The notes: generated from the letters alone by a model not told the origin. A stretch of DNA of 64,000 nucleotides from JBAOHV01 sp037045265 (GCA_037045265.1 JBAOHV010000024.1:71027-135026); one strand, 5' to 3'; shown: positions 36,504 to 44,097, counted from the stretch's first letter. Made by a program: numbers and translations.

Positions 36504-36732
36504 TCACCCCTCCAACGTGTGGGCATCGACGAGGTCCGGTGGCCTGCCAGCGGCGCGCTTGTTGCGGATCAGGTCGTCTGCCGAGATGAAACCGATGGAG
36601 AGCTCGCCCACGTCAACCAGGAGGCGGTTGCTCCAGCACTCTTCGAAGCTGACGCCGCTGATCGAGGTCAATAGATCGATTCGCATGGGCGGGTGCCTCC
36701 GACGATCAAGTAGCGGACGTCACGAGCGGCAC
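36504..36732 (-). pseudogene. Nucleotidyltransferase (DUF6036/AbiEii-like) remnant with an internal deletion
   Basis: The 3' part (60 codons from ATG 36686) reads MRIDLLTSISGVSFEECW, FISADDLIRNKRAAGRP and DLVDAHTLE, the C-terminal half of a family whose members are about 150-160 aa. Directly upstream, in another frame, is DVRYLIVGG, the N-terminal strand before the catalytic GS/DxD region. The middle (about 80 codons, with the DxD) is missing. It marks the left edge of the toxin-antitoxin rich region. Confidence 0.65.
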
Positions 36733-36834
36733 GATCTGCCTCACCTGGCCATCCTACGCCCGGATGCTGACGGCCTGATACTGAACCTCGCCGATCGCGT
36801 CGGTGGCCTGCCGGGCTGTCGCCGCCTCGGCGCT

Positions 36835-36932
36835 GTCCGACGGTGTCGGGCGTCTCGTGCATCGGTCGTGAGGACGGGTGCGGCTCGGTCCGGCTCGGTC
36901 CGGTGACGTCGGTTGGCGCGTGGCTAGCTCGC
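36835..36932. repeat. 97-bp direct repeat, copy 1
   Basis: Aligns without gaps to 38281-38378 at about 78% identity; the best conserved blocks are TCGGTCGTGAGGAC and GGTT-GCGCGTGGCTAGC. The two copies bracket the VapBC and HTH/PIN modules, and copy 1 overlaps the last codons of vapC. It lacks the RYYYAAC/GTTRRRY ends of an integron attC site. Confidence 0.75.
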
Positions 36933-37319
36933 TGGTGGGCGGAGGTCCTTCCACTTCCAGGGTGCTCGAGGGATGAGCAGTTCCGGGTCACCGGTCCACA
37001 GGACGGCGTCGTTCGCCATGGCGAGTGCGGCCGCGAAAGCGTCCGTGTACGCCATGGGGCGGTCGGCCTTGATCCGGGCGGCGTCCATGACGACCGTCTC
37101 GTCGGGCAGACGGACATCCACCACGAGCCGGATGTCTCGCACCGTGTCGGCCGCGGTCGGGTCTCCGTGGAGGCGACGCAGTACGTAGTACACCTCGCCC
37201 AGGTTGATCCACGACATGAGGGGGCGTTCCCGGTCCAGGAGCTTCGCCACGCGTGCTGCAGCGGGAGGGGCGTCCTCGAGGTAGCGGAGCACCGCCCAGG
37301 AGTCGAGGACGACGGTCAA
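36924..37319 (-). CDS. vapC: PIN-domain toxin VapC
   Basis: 131 aa. PIN ribonucleases degrade tRNA or rRNA with a cluster of acidic residues, seen here as VLDSWAVLRYLE (D5), LGEVYYVL (Glu), AYTDAFAAALA (Asp) and TGDPELL. Length is normal for VapC. The ATG overlaps the stop of the antitoxin gene (ATGA). Confidence 0.87.
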   Translation of the reverse strand: MTVVLDSWAVLRYLEDAPPAAARVAKLLDRERPLMSWINLGEVYYVLRRLHGDPTAADTVRDIRLVVDVRLPDETVVMDAARIKADRPMAYTDAFAAALAMANDAVLWTGDPELLIPRAPWKWKDLRPPAS

Positions 37320-37546
37320 CGACGGTCCTCGCTGGCTCGGTCCGCAGCGCGCTCGGCGGCCAGCTCGTCCGTGAGCGGGGACCCGCGGAACCGACCACGG
37401 AGCGGGGGCCGGTGCCGCGTGGGGCGGACCGATACGTGATCGCCGTCGCGCCAGAAGCTGACTTCGTCGCCGGGCTCGATCCCGAGCTCGTCGCGTAGCT
37501 CCTTAGGGATGACGACCTGCCCCTTGGGCCCGACACGATGAGTCAT
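37316..37546 (-). CDS. vapB: AbrB/SpoVT-fold antitoxin VapB
   Basis: 76 aa. The swapped-hairpin DNA-binding fold is clear: THRVGPKGQVVIPKELRDELG then PGDEVSFWRDGDHV. The C-terminal half is charged and would wrap the toxin. The start codon lies inside a short inverted repeat, suggesting autoregulation by the complex. Confidence 0.88.
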   Translation of the reverse strand: MTHRVGPKGQVVIPKELRDELGIEPGDEVSFWRDGDHVSVRPTRHRPPLRGRFRGSPLTDELAAERAADRASEDRR

Positions 37547-37791
37547 ACTGGTGAGTATAACCTCAGAGCGCCAGTGGGGAAGCGTCCTGCGCTCTCGAGT
37601 TGTCGTGTGCGAGCCAGCTGCTCCTGGGTGAGATCCGGCCGGTTCTCGAGCAGATTGTCGAAGCACTCGTCGAGGATCTGCTCGCTCCTGCGCGCCTGGT
37701 AGAGCCCGGCGATGGCGAGGCGGATGAGCAGATCCCGCAACCGCGCCGGGTACAGCACGCCGGCGTCGAGCACCGCCACCGGTCTCGGCAT
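37543..37791 (-). pseudogene. PIN-domain toxin, C-terminally truncated
   Basis: Starts as a normal PIN protein (RPVAVLDAGVLYPARLRDLLIRLA) and continues with SEQILDECFDNLLENRPDL and QLARTRQL. After that it runs into unrelated residues and stops at 82 aa; the family is about 150-190 aa, with further acidic catalytic residues that are absent. It follows the HTH antitoxin by 5 bp and its end overlaps vapB. It is probably inactive. Confidence 0.75.
37545..37558. promoter_or_regulatory. Inverted repeat at the vapB start
   Basis: ATACT (37545-37549) and AGTAT (37554-37558) flank GGTG. On the coding strand a TATACT sequence at this place can act as a -10 box very close to the ATG. A short or absent leader and VapBC autorepression would both fit. 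Confidence 0.5.
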
Positions 37792-37796
37792 GCGGG

Positions 37797-38156
37797 TCAG
37801 TAGATACCGAGCTCTTGGGCCTCGGCGGCGAGCGTGTTCACAGCATCGAGCCGTCGGGCCTGGTCGACCTCCCGGTACAGCAAAACGTCGGCGAGCTTCA
37901 GCCGGCGCCGGGTGCCGACCTTGCGCGACGGGATCTCGCCCCGGTCCATGAGCCCGACCAGATAGGGACGCGAGACGTTGAGGAGGTCCGCTGCCTGTTG
38001 TGTGGTGATTTCGTCGTCATCGACAATCACCCGCACATGCTCGCCCCGACGGGCGTGGTCAAGCACCTCCGCGAGCACGCGCACGACGGATTCGGGCACC
38101 TCCACCGGCTCCCCCCGGCATCCCCGTGGCATCACCACGACCCGACCCTTGGCCAC
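37797..38156 (-). CDS. Excisionase-type HTH antitoxin of the PIN pair
   Basis: 119 aa. A MerR/HTH_17-type DNA-binding segment is plain at about residues 50-90: ITTQQAADLLNVSRPYLVGLMDRGEIPSRKVG. This type of gene often precedes a PIN toxin in actinobacteria. Here the downstream toxin is truncated, leaving an orphan regulator. The ending (AAEAQELGIY) is typical of the antitoxin family. Confidence 0.8.
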   Translation of the reverse strand: MAKGRVVVMPRGCRGEPVEVPESVVRVLAEVLDHARRGEHVRVIVDDDEITTQQAADLLNVSRPYLVGLMDRGEIPSRKVGTRRRLKLADVLLYREVDQARRLDAVNTLAAEAQELGIY

Positions 38157-38190
38157 CGGGGACCGCCTCTGACCAGCGCATCTGCGCAGC

Positions 38191-38228
38191 GCGCTCGGAG
38201 GTACTCGAACCCCCCAACCCTTCTGAGC
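38191..38228 (-). other. Degenerate tRNA-Arg 3' fragment, possible old attachment site
   Basis: GCGCTCGGAGG-ACTCGAACCCCC-AAC-CTTCTGA matches the fragment at 44056-44097 except for two extra C bases, a G-to-T change and a different end. It resembles the T-arm and acceptor side of a tRNA but cannot fold into one. It may be a decayed integration scar at the same tRNA target. Confidence 0.55.
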
Positions 38229-38280
38229 TCCGGCTCGGTCGTGTCGTCAGGTGACGATCCGTGCTCACCGAGGTGGTGTT

Positions 38281-38378
38281 GTCCGAGGGCACCAGGCGCC
38301 TCGCGAGTCGGTCGTGAGGACCGGTGCTGCTCGATCCGGCTCCGTCCGGCGAAGTTGGTTAGCGCGTGGCTAGCCCCG
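38281..38378. repeat. 97-bp direct repeat, copy 2
   Basis: Second copy of the repeat at 36835-36932, in the same orientation, 1.45 kb apart. It lies in the gap between the HTH antitoxin and doc. Recombination between copies would remove the VapBC and HTH/PIN modules as a unit. Confidence 0.75.
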
Positions 38379-38408
38379 ACGTCTCGTGCATAGGAACGTC
38401 TTCTCCGG

Positions 38409-38807
38409 TCAGATGCTGTGAGTGCGGAGCCAGGTGGCGAGACCGGCGACGTCGAGGGTCTTGTCCGCGACTGCGAGCATGAGGGCGACGGCATCATCGG
38501 CCGCGGGCGGAGTCCAAGGTCGGCCGTTGCGGACGAGGAACACGATCATCGACACCAATGCCGTGCGCTTGTTGCCGTCGGGCAGCGGGTGGTTGTTGGT
38601 GAGGTGCCAGCCCAACACGGCCGCCCTGTCGAGCAGGTCGGGGTAGGTGTCGTGGTCACCGAATCCGGCTGCGGGTGCGTGGAGTGCCGAGTCTGCAAGA
38701 GCGAGGTTCGCGACTCGACTGATGGTGGCCGGGTCGATTTCCAGGACCTCGGCGGTGAGGTGGACCCATTCGTCGATGGTGAGGTAGATCGTGTGGCCGC
38801 CGGTCAC
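38409..38807 (-). CDS. doc: Doc-type Fic toxin (death on curing)
   Basis: 132 aa. The Fic/Doc motif HPLPDGNKRTALVSM is complete except that the usual Phe after the His-x position is Leu. Doc phosphorylates elongation factor Tu and halts translation. The N-terminal IYLTIDEWVHLTAEVL and length fit Doc. Its GTG overlaps the antitoxin stop (GTGA). Confidence 0.87.
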   Translation of the reverse strand: MTGGHTIYLTIDEWVHLTAEVLEIDPATISRVANLALADSALHAPAAGFGDHDTYPDLLDRAAVLGWHLTNNHPLPDGNKRTALVSMIVFLVRNGRPWTPPAADDAVALMLAVADKTLDVAGLATWLRTHSI

Positions 38808-39001
38808 GTGTCGGCGAGCCGATCCAGGATCTCGCGGTGCTGGTGGATTGCTTCGGTCACGATCCCTGCGAACGCGGCGTCCACGGCGGGGACCCGGGCA
38901 AGGGTCTGGGCGGCGAACTCCTCGACAGTCACCCCGCGAGCCGCGGCGACCGCTTCGAGCCGGCGCAAGACCTCGTCGGAAAGCTCGATCGTCACGGACA
39001 T
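38804..39001 (-). CDS. Antitoxin to Doc (ribbon-helix-helix-like)
   Basis: 65 aa from ATG 39001. SVTIELSDEVLRRLEAVAAARGVTVEEFAAQTL looks like a ribbon-helix-helix DNA-binding unit; the C-terminal AIHQHREILDRLAD would contact the toxin. Overlap with doc shows that they form one unit. Confidence 0.75.
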   Translation of the reverse strand: MSVTIELSDEVLRRLEAVAAARGVTVEEFAAQTLARVPAVDAAFAGIVTEAIHQHREILDRLADT

Positions 39002-39275
39002 GACCTCAAGTCTAGATGGCCGCTCTGACAGCACAGCAGGCCCGTTCGCCCGCTTCGCCACGGACAGATTCTGCGCCGACCACACCTAGTGGCCGAACGC
39101 CTGCCACGCGGCCGCACACAGGCACATGATCGAGCCGAGGGCTGCGGCAGGCCACATCGAGCGCGTACTGCGCTCCTACCAGGTCAGGTGCGGTACGCGG
39201 TCTGGCGGATGCTGCGGAGTCCGGGCCCGTGACGCCTGGTGGATTGCCAACGGAATTGCCAACTTCGGGGTCGCG

Positions 39276-39300
39276 GGGTCCCGCTCACTGAGCGGGACCC
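39276..39300 (-). terminator. Perfect hairpin overlapping the AlbA_2 gene stop
   Basis: GGGTCCCGCTCA mirrors TGAGCGGGACCC with a single central base (39276-39300). The stop codon of the minus-strand gene lies inside it. It is suited to act as a transcription stop or 3' protection structure. The rest of the gap to 39002 shows nothing. Confidence 0.55.
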
Positions 39301-41033
39301 ACGGGGATGTAGAAGAACCCGCGGCCGAGCTTCGTTCCGCGTCCCGGCGCCAGTCGGCCGTCGCCCTCAAGGGCAGTCAACAGCGCCCCGGACGACGGCA
39401 CGCTCAAGCCGGTGAGGTCGGAGACCTCCGTGGAGGAGACCCGACCGCGTGCCCTCGCCCAGGCCAGGACCATCTCCCGTCGATGGTCCGGCACCCTCGA
39501 CGCTGTAGTGCGTGTCGCCAGGATGGCCTGTGCAGGATCACTCAGCCGGTATGCCGGGGGGTGTCCAGCGGGCACTCCGTTGAGTGGGGTGATCAGCGGG
39601 TCACCGTTGACCCGCATCTCGGCGATGCGTGCCAACGCCGCCGCTGTCTCGGCAGGAGGCCGTTGCAGGACAGGGGCTGCTCGGTCTACGTCGATCCATC
39701 CGTGCTGACTCAGGTGCTCGATCACGAGCAGCGCGTCGACGTCGGAAGAAACTTCGGGCGGCTGAGCAGCGGCCATCAGCGCGAGGATCTCCTGGTCCGG
39801 GTCTCCTCCGATGAGTGCTACTCGCACGTACGGCCCGGCGACCTCGGTGATCTCCGGACCCTGGTGCCCCACCGAGAGCATGTCTCGGACCATCCGGTCG
39901 ATGCCGATGCCCTCACGCTCGGCGAGTCGCAGGGCTGCCATTGCCTCGGCGAGGCTCCGGTACCGGGGAACCGCCGGGTGGGTGATGATGTTCGACGGAT
40001 CGACGCCTCCGATGAATCCACCGGGTGAGGTGACGATGAGGGTGTCGCCGATGTGCTCAATCGTGGTCGGCTGGGGGGAGGCCCAGTCCCTGTGAACGGA
40101 GCCGTTGACGATTGCTTCGCGAACCGCACGCGGTGACAAGGCGCGCAGCTGACCGTGAGCGAAGCCGCCGGCCACGTGCACAACTCGGTCTGCAGCCTGA
40201 CTGGCCTGGTCGATATCCCACACCTGCTCGAGGAGCGGCCCACCGCCCCTGACTCGGTTGGTGCTGTCCCCACCCGGCACGTCACGACGGATGTAGTCGA
40301 GGCCGATGCTGGGCGACCCTACGAAGAGGAGCGATCCGGCGTTGGTGAGGGTGCTGTCGCCGGCCACCACGTTGAGACGACGAATCAGGTCTTCGTCTGT
40401 CGCCTCCGCTAGGTCTTGCGCTGCCTCGTCACCGGCAGCGCGTAGGTAGCGACGAGCGATCTCGATTGCGACGGGGTTGACGTCCATCAGCGTGTGACCT
40501 GACGGTTGAGCGGACCAGTCGACGCCGCTTCGCTGGAGCTTTCCCGTGTGCCACGTCGTTGGGTCGACCTCGATGCAGCGGTCGTCGACTCGCCACTTGA
40601 TCCTTCCCGCGTGGCGAATGGGCTCGATGGCCTCATGGGTGACGAGCACCAGGAGTCGAGTGTTGTCGAGTTCTACGACCCGTACGTCGACGGTCAGTCG
40701 GCCCCCGGTGAGCTCCCAGACGCGGTGACGAAGCCAACCAGGGTCGAGGGCGGTGCCGATTCTCAGTCCGTCGTCGGCAATCCCGACGATGAGGGCGCCT
40801 CCTCCGGGCGTGTTCGCTAGGCAGGCCATCTCGCCCGCCAAGTACCGAGCGGCGGCTTCGTTCTCCTGGCTGCCTTGCTGGATCGCTCCTCCGGTCCCTC
40901 GCCTGCCCGGCTCCTCCTTGACATCGACTGCCGCAACCTCGATGTCCCGGGGTGCGTTGCCCGCTGCGATCTGGCGAAGCACCGCGTCGATCTGCGATTC
41001 AATCGGGTCCGGCCCGAGCAATCTGTAAGTCAC
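39285..41033 (-). CDS. AlbA_2 (Schlafen-like)/GHKL ATPase regulator
   Basis: 582 aa from GTG 41033 with GAGGAGGG upstream. Residues 60-170 form an AlbA_2 nucleic-acid-binding domain (GEMACLANTPGGGALIVGIADDG). The middle has the HATPase_c_4 type pattern AVREAIVNGSVHRDW and TLIVTSPGGF. The C-terminal ~80 residues look like winged helices (VSSTEVSDLTGLSVPSSGALLTAL). Proteins of this build (COG2865) are transcription regulators or parts of defense islands. In this cluster of toxin-antitoxin genes a defense or control role is plausible but not shown. Confidence 0.75.
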   Translation of the reverse strand: MTYRLLGPDPIESQIDAVLRQIAAGNAPRDIEVAAVDVKEEPGRRGTGGAIQQGSQENEAAARYLAGEMACLANTPGGGALIVGIADDGLRIGTALDPGWLRHRVWELTGGRLTVDVRVVELDNTRLLVLVTHEAIEPIRHAGRIKWRVDDRCIEVDPTTWHTGKLQRSGVDWSAQPSGHTLMDVNPVAIEIARRYLRAAGDEAAQDLAEATDEDLIRRLNVVAGDSTLTNAGSLLFVGSPSIGLDYIRRDVPGGDSTNRVRGGGPLLEQVWDIDQASQAADRVVHVAGGFAHGQLRALSPRAVREAIVNGSVHRDWASPQPTTIEHIGDTLIVTSPGGFIGGVDPSNIITHPAVPRYRSLAEAMAALRLAEREGIGIDRMVRDMLSVGHQGPEITEVAGPYVRVALIGGDPDQEILALMAAAQPPEVSSDVDALLVIEHLSQHGWIDVDRAAPVLQRPPAETAAALARIAEMRVNGDPLITPLNGVPAGHPPAYRLSDPAQAILATRTTASRVPDHRREMVLAWARARGRVSSTEVSDLTGLSVPSSGALLTALEGDGRLAPGRGTKLGRGFFYIPVGPAQ

Positions 41034-41350
41034 GTCACCCTCCTCACCCTGAGTTACACTTTCGTCCCAGAAAATATAAGCCCGTGCTGGCGGTCAGGGT
41101 CCAGGTTGCAGTTCTGTCCGCCCTGCACGCCCGCCGCCGATTCCGGCCAGTGCAGTCCGACATCGACCGACACGGACACGGGAGCAGCCGTCCCTGCGGA
41201 TGAAATCTTCGGCAGACGGGTCCGGCGACTTCATCGCACCGACCGCACCCAGTAGCAGCTCCCGACCTTTCGGCGATTCTGACCAGGGCAGCGAGTTCGG
41301 CTGGTGGCGAGGGTGGCAGTGCCTCGACCGAGCGGACAAAATGCACGTTT
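41034..41350. other. Intergenic region without a supported gene
   Basis: 317 bp between divergent genes. It includes the ribosome site and AT-rich promoter-like sequence of the AlbA_2 gene (a TATATT on the minus strand near 41080). Open frames here lack ribosome sites and family features. Confidence 0.6.
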
Positions 41351-41369
41351 CGAGCATATAATATGCTCG
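41351..41369 (+). promoter_or_regulatory. Palindromic promoter/operator with a leaderless start
   Basis: CGAGCATAT-A-ATATGCTCG is a perfect 9-bp inverted repeat around one base. It contains a consensus -10 box TATAAT (41357-41362). The ATG of the nucleotidyltransferase is at 41371, 8 bp after the -10 box, so the transcript should start at or next to the ATG without a leader. A repressor bound to the palindrome would block the promoter directly. Confidence 0.8.
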
Positions 41370-41370
41370 T

Positions 41371-41946
41371 ATGGAACGAGATCGCTTAGAAGAAGCGCTC
41401 GAAACTCTTGGCGAAGTGCTCGATGAGCGCGGCCAAGATGTTGGTTTGCTCGTCATCGGTGGCAGCAGTCTCCTGCTCCTCGGCTTCGTGTCCCGTCCGA
41501 CCGCCGACGTCGATGTCGCCGCTCTATCGGGGCCCGCCGGCTACACGACCGCCGCCGTGCTGCCGGAGTTCCTCTCCTCGGCGATCGAAGAGGTTGGCGA
41601 CGCTCTGGCTCTGGGCCCCACATGGATGAACAGCGGACCGGCATCGCTCATCGACCTGGGTCTTCCGGCAGGAATCGAAGATCGAGTCATGGTTCGCCGT
41701 TTCGGATCGCTCGAGGTGCACCTACCCGCCCGTGAGGACCTGATCTGCTTCAAGCTGTATGCCGCGACTGACGATGGGCCTCGCAGCAAGCACTTCACCG
41801 ACCTTCAATCCCTGCGTCCGTCGTCGGACGAGTTGCTGACCGCCGCTCGTTGGGCTCGGACTCACGACCCGTCAGATGGATTCCTCGGTGAGCTCCAGAG
41901 CGCGTTGACGATGCTCGGAGTAGAGGTGCGTGATGGCGACATCTAG
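41371..41946 (+). CDS. DUF6036/AbiEii-like nucleotidyltransferase
   Basis: 191 aa. The nucleotidyltransferase core is LLVIGGSSLLLLGFVSRPTADVDVAAL, with the GGS and DxD metal-binding pattern, then LPAREDLICFKLYAATDDGPRSKHFTDL in the second half. Relatives include toxins such as AbiEii and MenT, which modify tRNA or proteins with nucleotides. It is followed by, and overlaps (17 bp), a winged-helix gene, making a two-gene unit. In AbiE the regulator comes first; here the order is reversed. Confidence 0.75.
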   Translation: MERDRLEEALETLGEVLDERGQDVGLLVIGGSSLLLLGFVSRPTADVDVAALSGPAGYTTAAVLPEFLSSAIEEVGDALALGPTWMNSGPASLIDLGLPAGIEDRVMVRRFGSLEVHLPAREDLICFKLYAATDDGPRSKHFTDLQSLRPSSDELLTAARWARTHDPSDGFLGELQSALTMLGVEVRDGDI

Positions 41947-42874
41947 GCGCACCCAACGTCGGCCGGCGAAGACCTTCGATGAGCAGGCGCTGGATCTGGC
42001 ATGGGGTGCATGGGCCGAACTCGGAGTGTCAGGGTGGGAATCAACGCACGGTGACTGGGCGATTGACCCGGAGCCGCTGATCCTTTTCACTTCGTTTCTC
42101 GGAGATCGCGATCCGCGTCTCCGGGATGAAGCAACGGATTGGTGCGTCCGCAACTGGCGTCACGTGTCCAAGGTCCGCCTGAAGAACCTCGCTCGTCGCC
42201 AGTCGGACGACGACCAGGAGTCGTTCGGTGAGTTCGCGGCGACGGTGGGCGCCCATGCAGGAATCGATTGGCCGGGAGCGACCACCGCCCGACCGTTTAC
42301 CGTGACCGGGAGGTCGACTCTCCCGCCGCTGGAACGACCGTCTCTCGTCTGGCTTCGGCTGCGTGCGATGTTCGGTCTCAGTGCGCGAACGGAGATCCTT
42401 CGCTACTTCCTCTCCTCGGACGGCGGCCGGGCCAGTGTGGCGACCATCACCCGTGCCAGCGGCTATCTCAAACGGACGGTCGCGGATGAGTGCGAGTTCT
42501 TGGAGCAGGCCGGGGTCCTCTCCTCCCGAACGGTCGGCAACCGCTTCTACTTCACGCTCGCAAAGGCCTCGCAACTCGAGGAGTTCGTGGGCGATATGCC
42601 GGCCGTGCGACCGGACTGGACGGCGATGTTCAACGTCGCCCGAGAGCTCGTCACGGTGGAGGAGCGCATGGGCACCGCAACGCTCCGAACCGCCGGAGTG
42701 AAAGCTAGGTCTGCTCTCCGGCGCATCGAGGACGATCTAGAGGATCTCGACATCGACGAACCTTCGGCCGATCTCACCGGTGCGGACATCTGGCCAGCCC
42801 TGCAGTCGCTCGGCAACGACACCCTCGGCGCATGGTCGATCGGGCAGCGGGCGACGCCGCCGGTCAACAAGTAG
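41930..42874 (+). CDS. Winged-helix protein partnered with the nucleotidyltransferase
   Basis: 314 aa; start GTG 41930 or ATG 41933. The N-terminal 140 residues have no recognised fold (WGAWAELGVSGWESTHGDW and DEATDWCVRNWRHVSKVRLK). At residues 145-205 is an ArsR-like winged helix: SARTEILRYFLSSDGGRASVATI, then ECEFLEQAGVLSSRTVGNRFYF. The tail is helical and acidic. It overlaps the upstream gene and is the best candidate for binding the palindrome at 41351, and so for being the antitoxin or controller. That is inference from position. Confidence 0.65.
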   Translation: MMATSRRTQRRPAKTFDEQALDLAWGAWAELGVSGWESTHGDWAIDPEPLILFTSFLGDRDPRLRDEATDWCVRNWRHVSKVRLKNLARRQSDDDQESFGEFAATVGAHAGIDWPGATTARPFTVTGRSTLPPLERPSLVWLRLRAMFGLSARTEILRYFLSSDGGRASVATITRASGYLKRTVADECEFLEQAGVLSSRTVGNRFYFTLAKASQLEEFVGDMPAVRPDWTAMFNVARELVTVEERMGTATLRTAGVKARSALRRIEDDLEDLDIDEPSADLTGADIWPALQSLGNDTLGAWSIGQRATPPVNK

Positions 42875-42901
42875 TCCGTCCACCAACCCACCGATCAGTG
42901 C

Positions 42902-43896
42902 TCAGATGTCCCACCCGGACACGCGCTCCCCGATGCGGTCACTGACGGCCCGGAGCGAATCAGGCAGTGCGTGCGCGTGCCGCTCGAGGGTCTGGTCGAA
43001 GTTGCCGGGCGACGCCCGATTGCCGGTCGGCGTCGACAGCACCATGTCCTGGTCCAGCCAGTCCGAGCCCGCGAGCAGCCGTTCCTCGACCTGACGGAGG
43101 CGATGTATCTCCAGCCGAGCCGCAGTGTCGGGGTCGACGCCGAACGTTCGCCGAGATCGCTGGTTCTTCCCCTCGGTGAACACCGGCCGGCCCTCGACCT
43201 CGATCAACGCTTCGTCGATGCGGACGGTCCGTGCCTCGACATCGATGCAATCCCACTTCAGCGCGAGTAGTTCACTCCGTCGCAGCCCGTAGAGCGTCGA
43301 CAGTCGGATCGGGCCAGCCCAGCGGTGGTCGTCGATCGCGGTCAGGAACGTGCGGATCTGGTCCTCGTCCCAGGCGTCGACTTCCTTCGGCCGCTGGGGT
43401 TTGACCACTCGCTTCGGCACGGGCACGCGGGCGGCGGGGTTCCGCCGGATGAGCCCTTCGTCGAGGGCGTCCTCGAGCGCCGCGCGGAGGACTCGCCGGA
43501 TGATCGTGATCGATCGTTTGTTGAGCACCCCGCCGGCGGCGAGCTCGTCGTACCAGCGGGCGATGTCCGAGCGGTCGAGTTGGTCGAGACGAATCGCGCC
43601 GAGCGCCTTGCGGATGTGGCCGGCGGCCCAGCGGTTCTGCATCTGGGACTTCTCGGTGATGTCGGTCTGGACGCCACCCACCGATCGACCAGCCAGCCGA
43701 CCGTCCCTTTGGACCCGCCCTCGGCCCGTTCGGCCGTGAACTCAGCAGCCGCCGTTCGAGCTGCGCGCTGGGACGTGTACGTGCCGAGCTGGCGTGGTCG
43801 GTGTCTGCCCGTCTCGGTGTCGATGCCGTCCAGGCGCACGACCCAGTTGTCGCGCTGCTTGCAAACGGTCGGCTGTCCGGTTGCCTTCCAGCCCAT
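42902..43896 (-). pseudogene. Tyrosine integrase A, catalytic core deleted
   Basis: ATG 43896 has GAGGAGG upstream. The N-terminal arm-binding part reads ATGQPTVCKQRDNWVVRLDGI; the frame changes near 43683 into MQNRWAAGHIRKALGAIRL. The catalytic domain has the first Arg (STLYGLRRSELLALKWD), but after NRASPGNFDQTLERH it jumps to HALPDSLRAVSDRIG. Integrase B retains about 60 codons at that point, including HGLRH, the GHS and the Tyr in MRTYAH. Integrase A therefore lacks His-x-x-Arg, His and the nucleophile and should be dead. Confidence 0.85.
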
Positions 43897-43955
43897 CCTC
43901 GGTCCTCCTCGTGTCGCTGAGGACCAGCCCGTGCCGGTCGATACCGTCCCGTCGT

Positions 43956-43974
43956 CTGATACGTCGCTGATACA
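43956..43974. repeat. Arm-type direct repeat 1 near att A
   Basis: CTGATACGTCGCTGATACA: two CTGATAC boxes 11 bp apart. The same double box recurs at 44217-44235 with one change (A for G). Pairs of short repeats on either side of an attachment core are typical of integrase or Xis arm sites. Also present in copy B at 61247-61265. Confidence 0.6.
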
Positions 43975-43987
43975 GCGAAAACGGAAA

Positions 43988-44012
43988 GGGCCCCGACCGA
44001 AGCCGGGGCTCT
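43988..44012. terminator. Hairpin between integrase A and the tRNA fragment
   Basis: GGCCCCG and CGGGGCT arms around ACCGAAGC form a compact GC hairpin followed by CTTCT on the plus strand. It could insulate the integrase from tRNA transcription. Also present in copy B at 61279-61303. Confidence 0.5.
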
Positions 44013-44024
44013 TCTCGGTACCTG

Positions 44025-44048
44025 GATCCCCTGCAATTGCAAGGGATC
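44025..44048. repeat. 24-bp near-perfect palindrome beside att A
   Basis: GATCCC and GGGATC flank C-TGCAATTGCA-A; the only unpaired position is the C/A pair. It adjoins the tRNA 3' fragment at 44056. It may be a regulator site or part of the integrase binding region. Also at 61316-61339 in copy B. Confidence 0.7.
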
Positions 44049-44055
44049 TCGTCTG

Positions 44056-44097
44056 TGCGCTCGGAGGGACTCGAACCCCCAACCTTCTGATCCGTAG
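44056..44097 (-). other. tRNA-Arg(ACG) 3' half, attachment site A
   Basis: On the minus strand these 42 nt equal positions 32-73 of a tRNA-Arg: anticodon loop CTACGGA (ACG), TCAG stem side, GGTTC-containing T-arm GGGGGTTCGAGTCCCTC, and acceptor CGAGCGC-A. The 5' half is missing and the sequence upstream cannot pair, so it is not a gene. A tRNA 3' half next to an integrase is the usual form of an att site. Confidence 0.85.

Noticed and set aside
36835..38378. Integron attC sites flanking toxin-antitoxin cassettes
   Set aside because: The repeats lack RYYYAAC and GTTRRRY ends and paired inner boxes, and there is no IntI-type integrase.
41044..41346. Minus-strand 100-aa open frame in the gap before the nucleotidyltransferase
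   Set aside because: No ribosome site or family feature, and it overlaps the promoter regions of both flanking genes.
44056..44097. Annotation as a functional tRNA-Arg gene
   Set aside because: Only positions 32-73 are present; there is no 5' acceptor, D-arm or 5' anticodon stem upstream. The same holds for 61347-61388.
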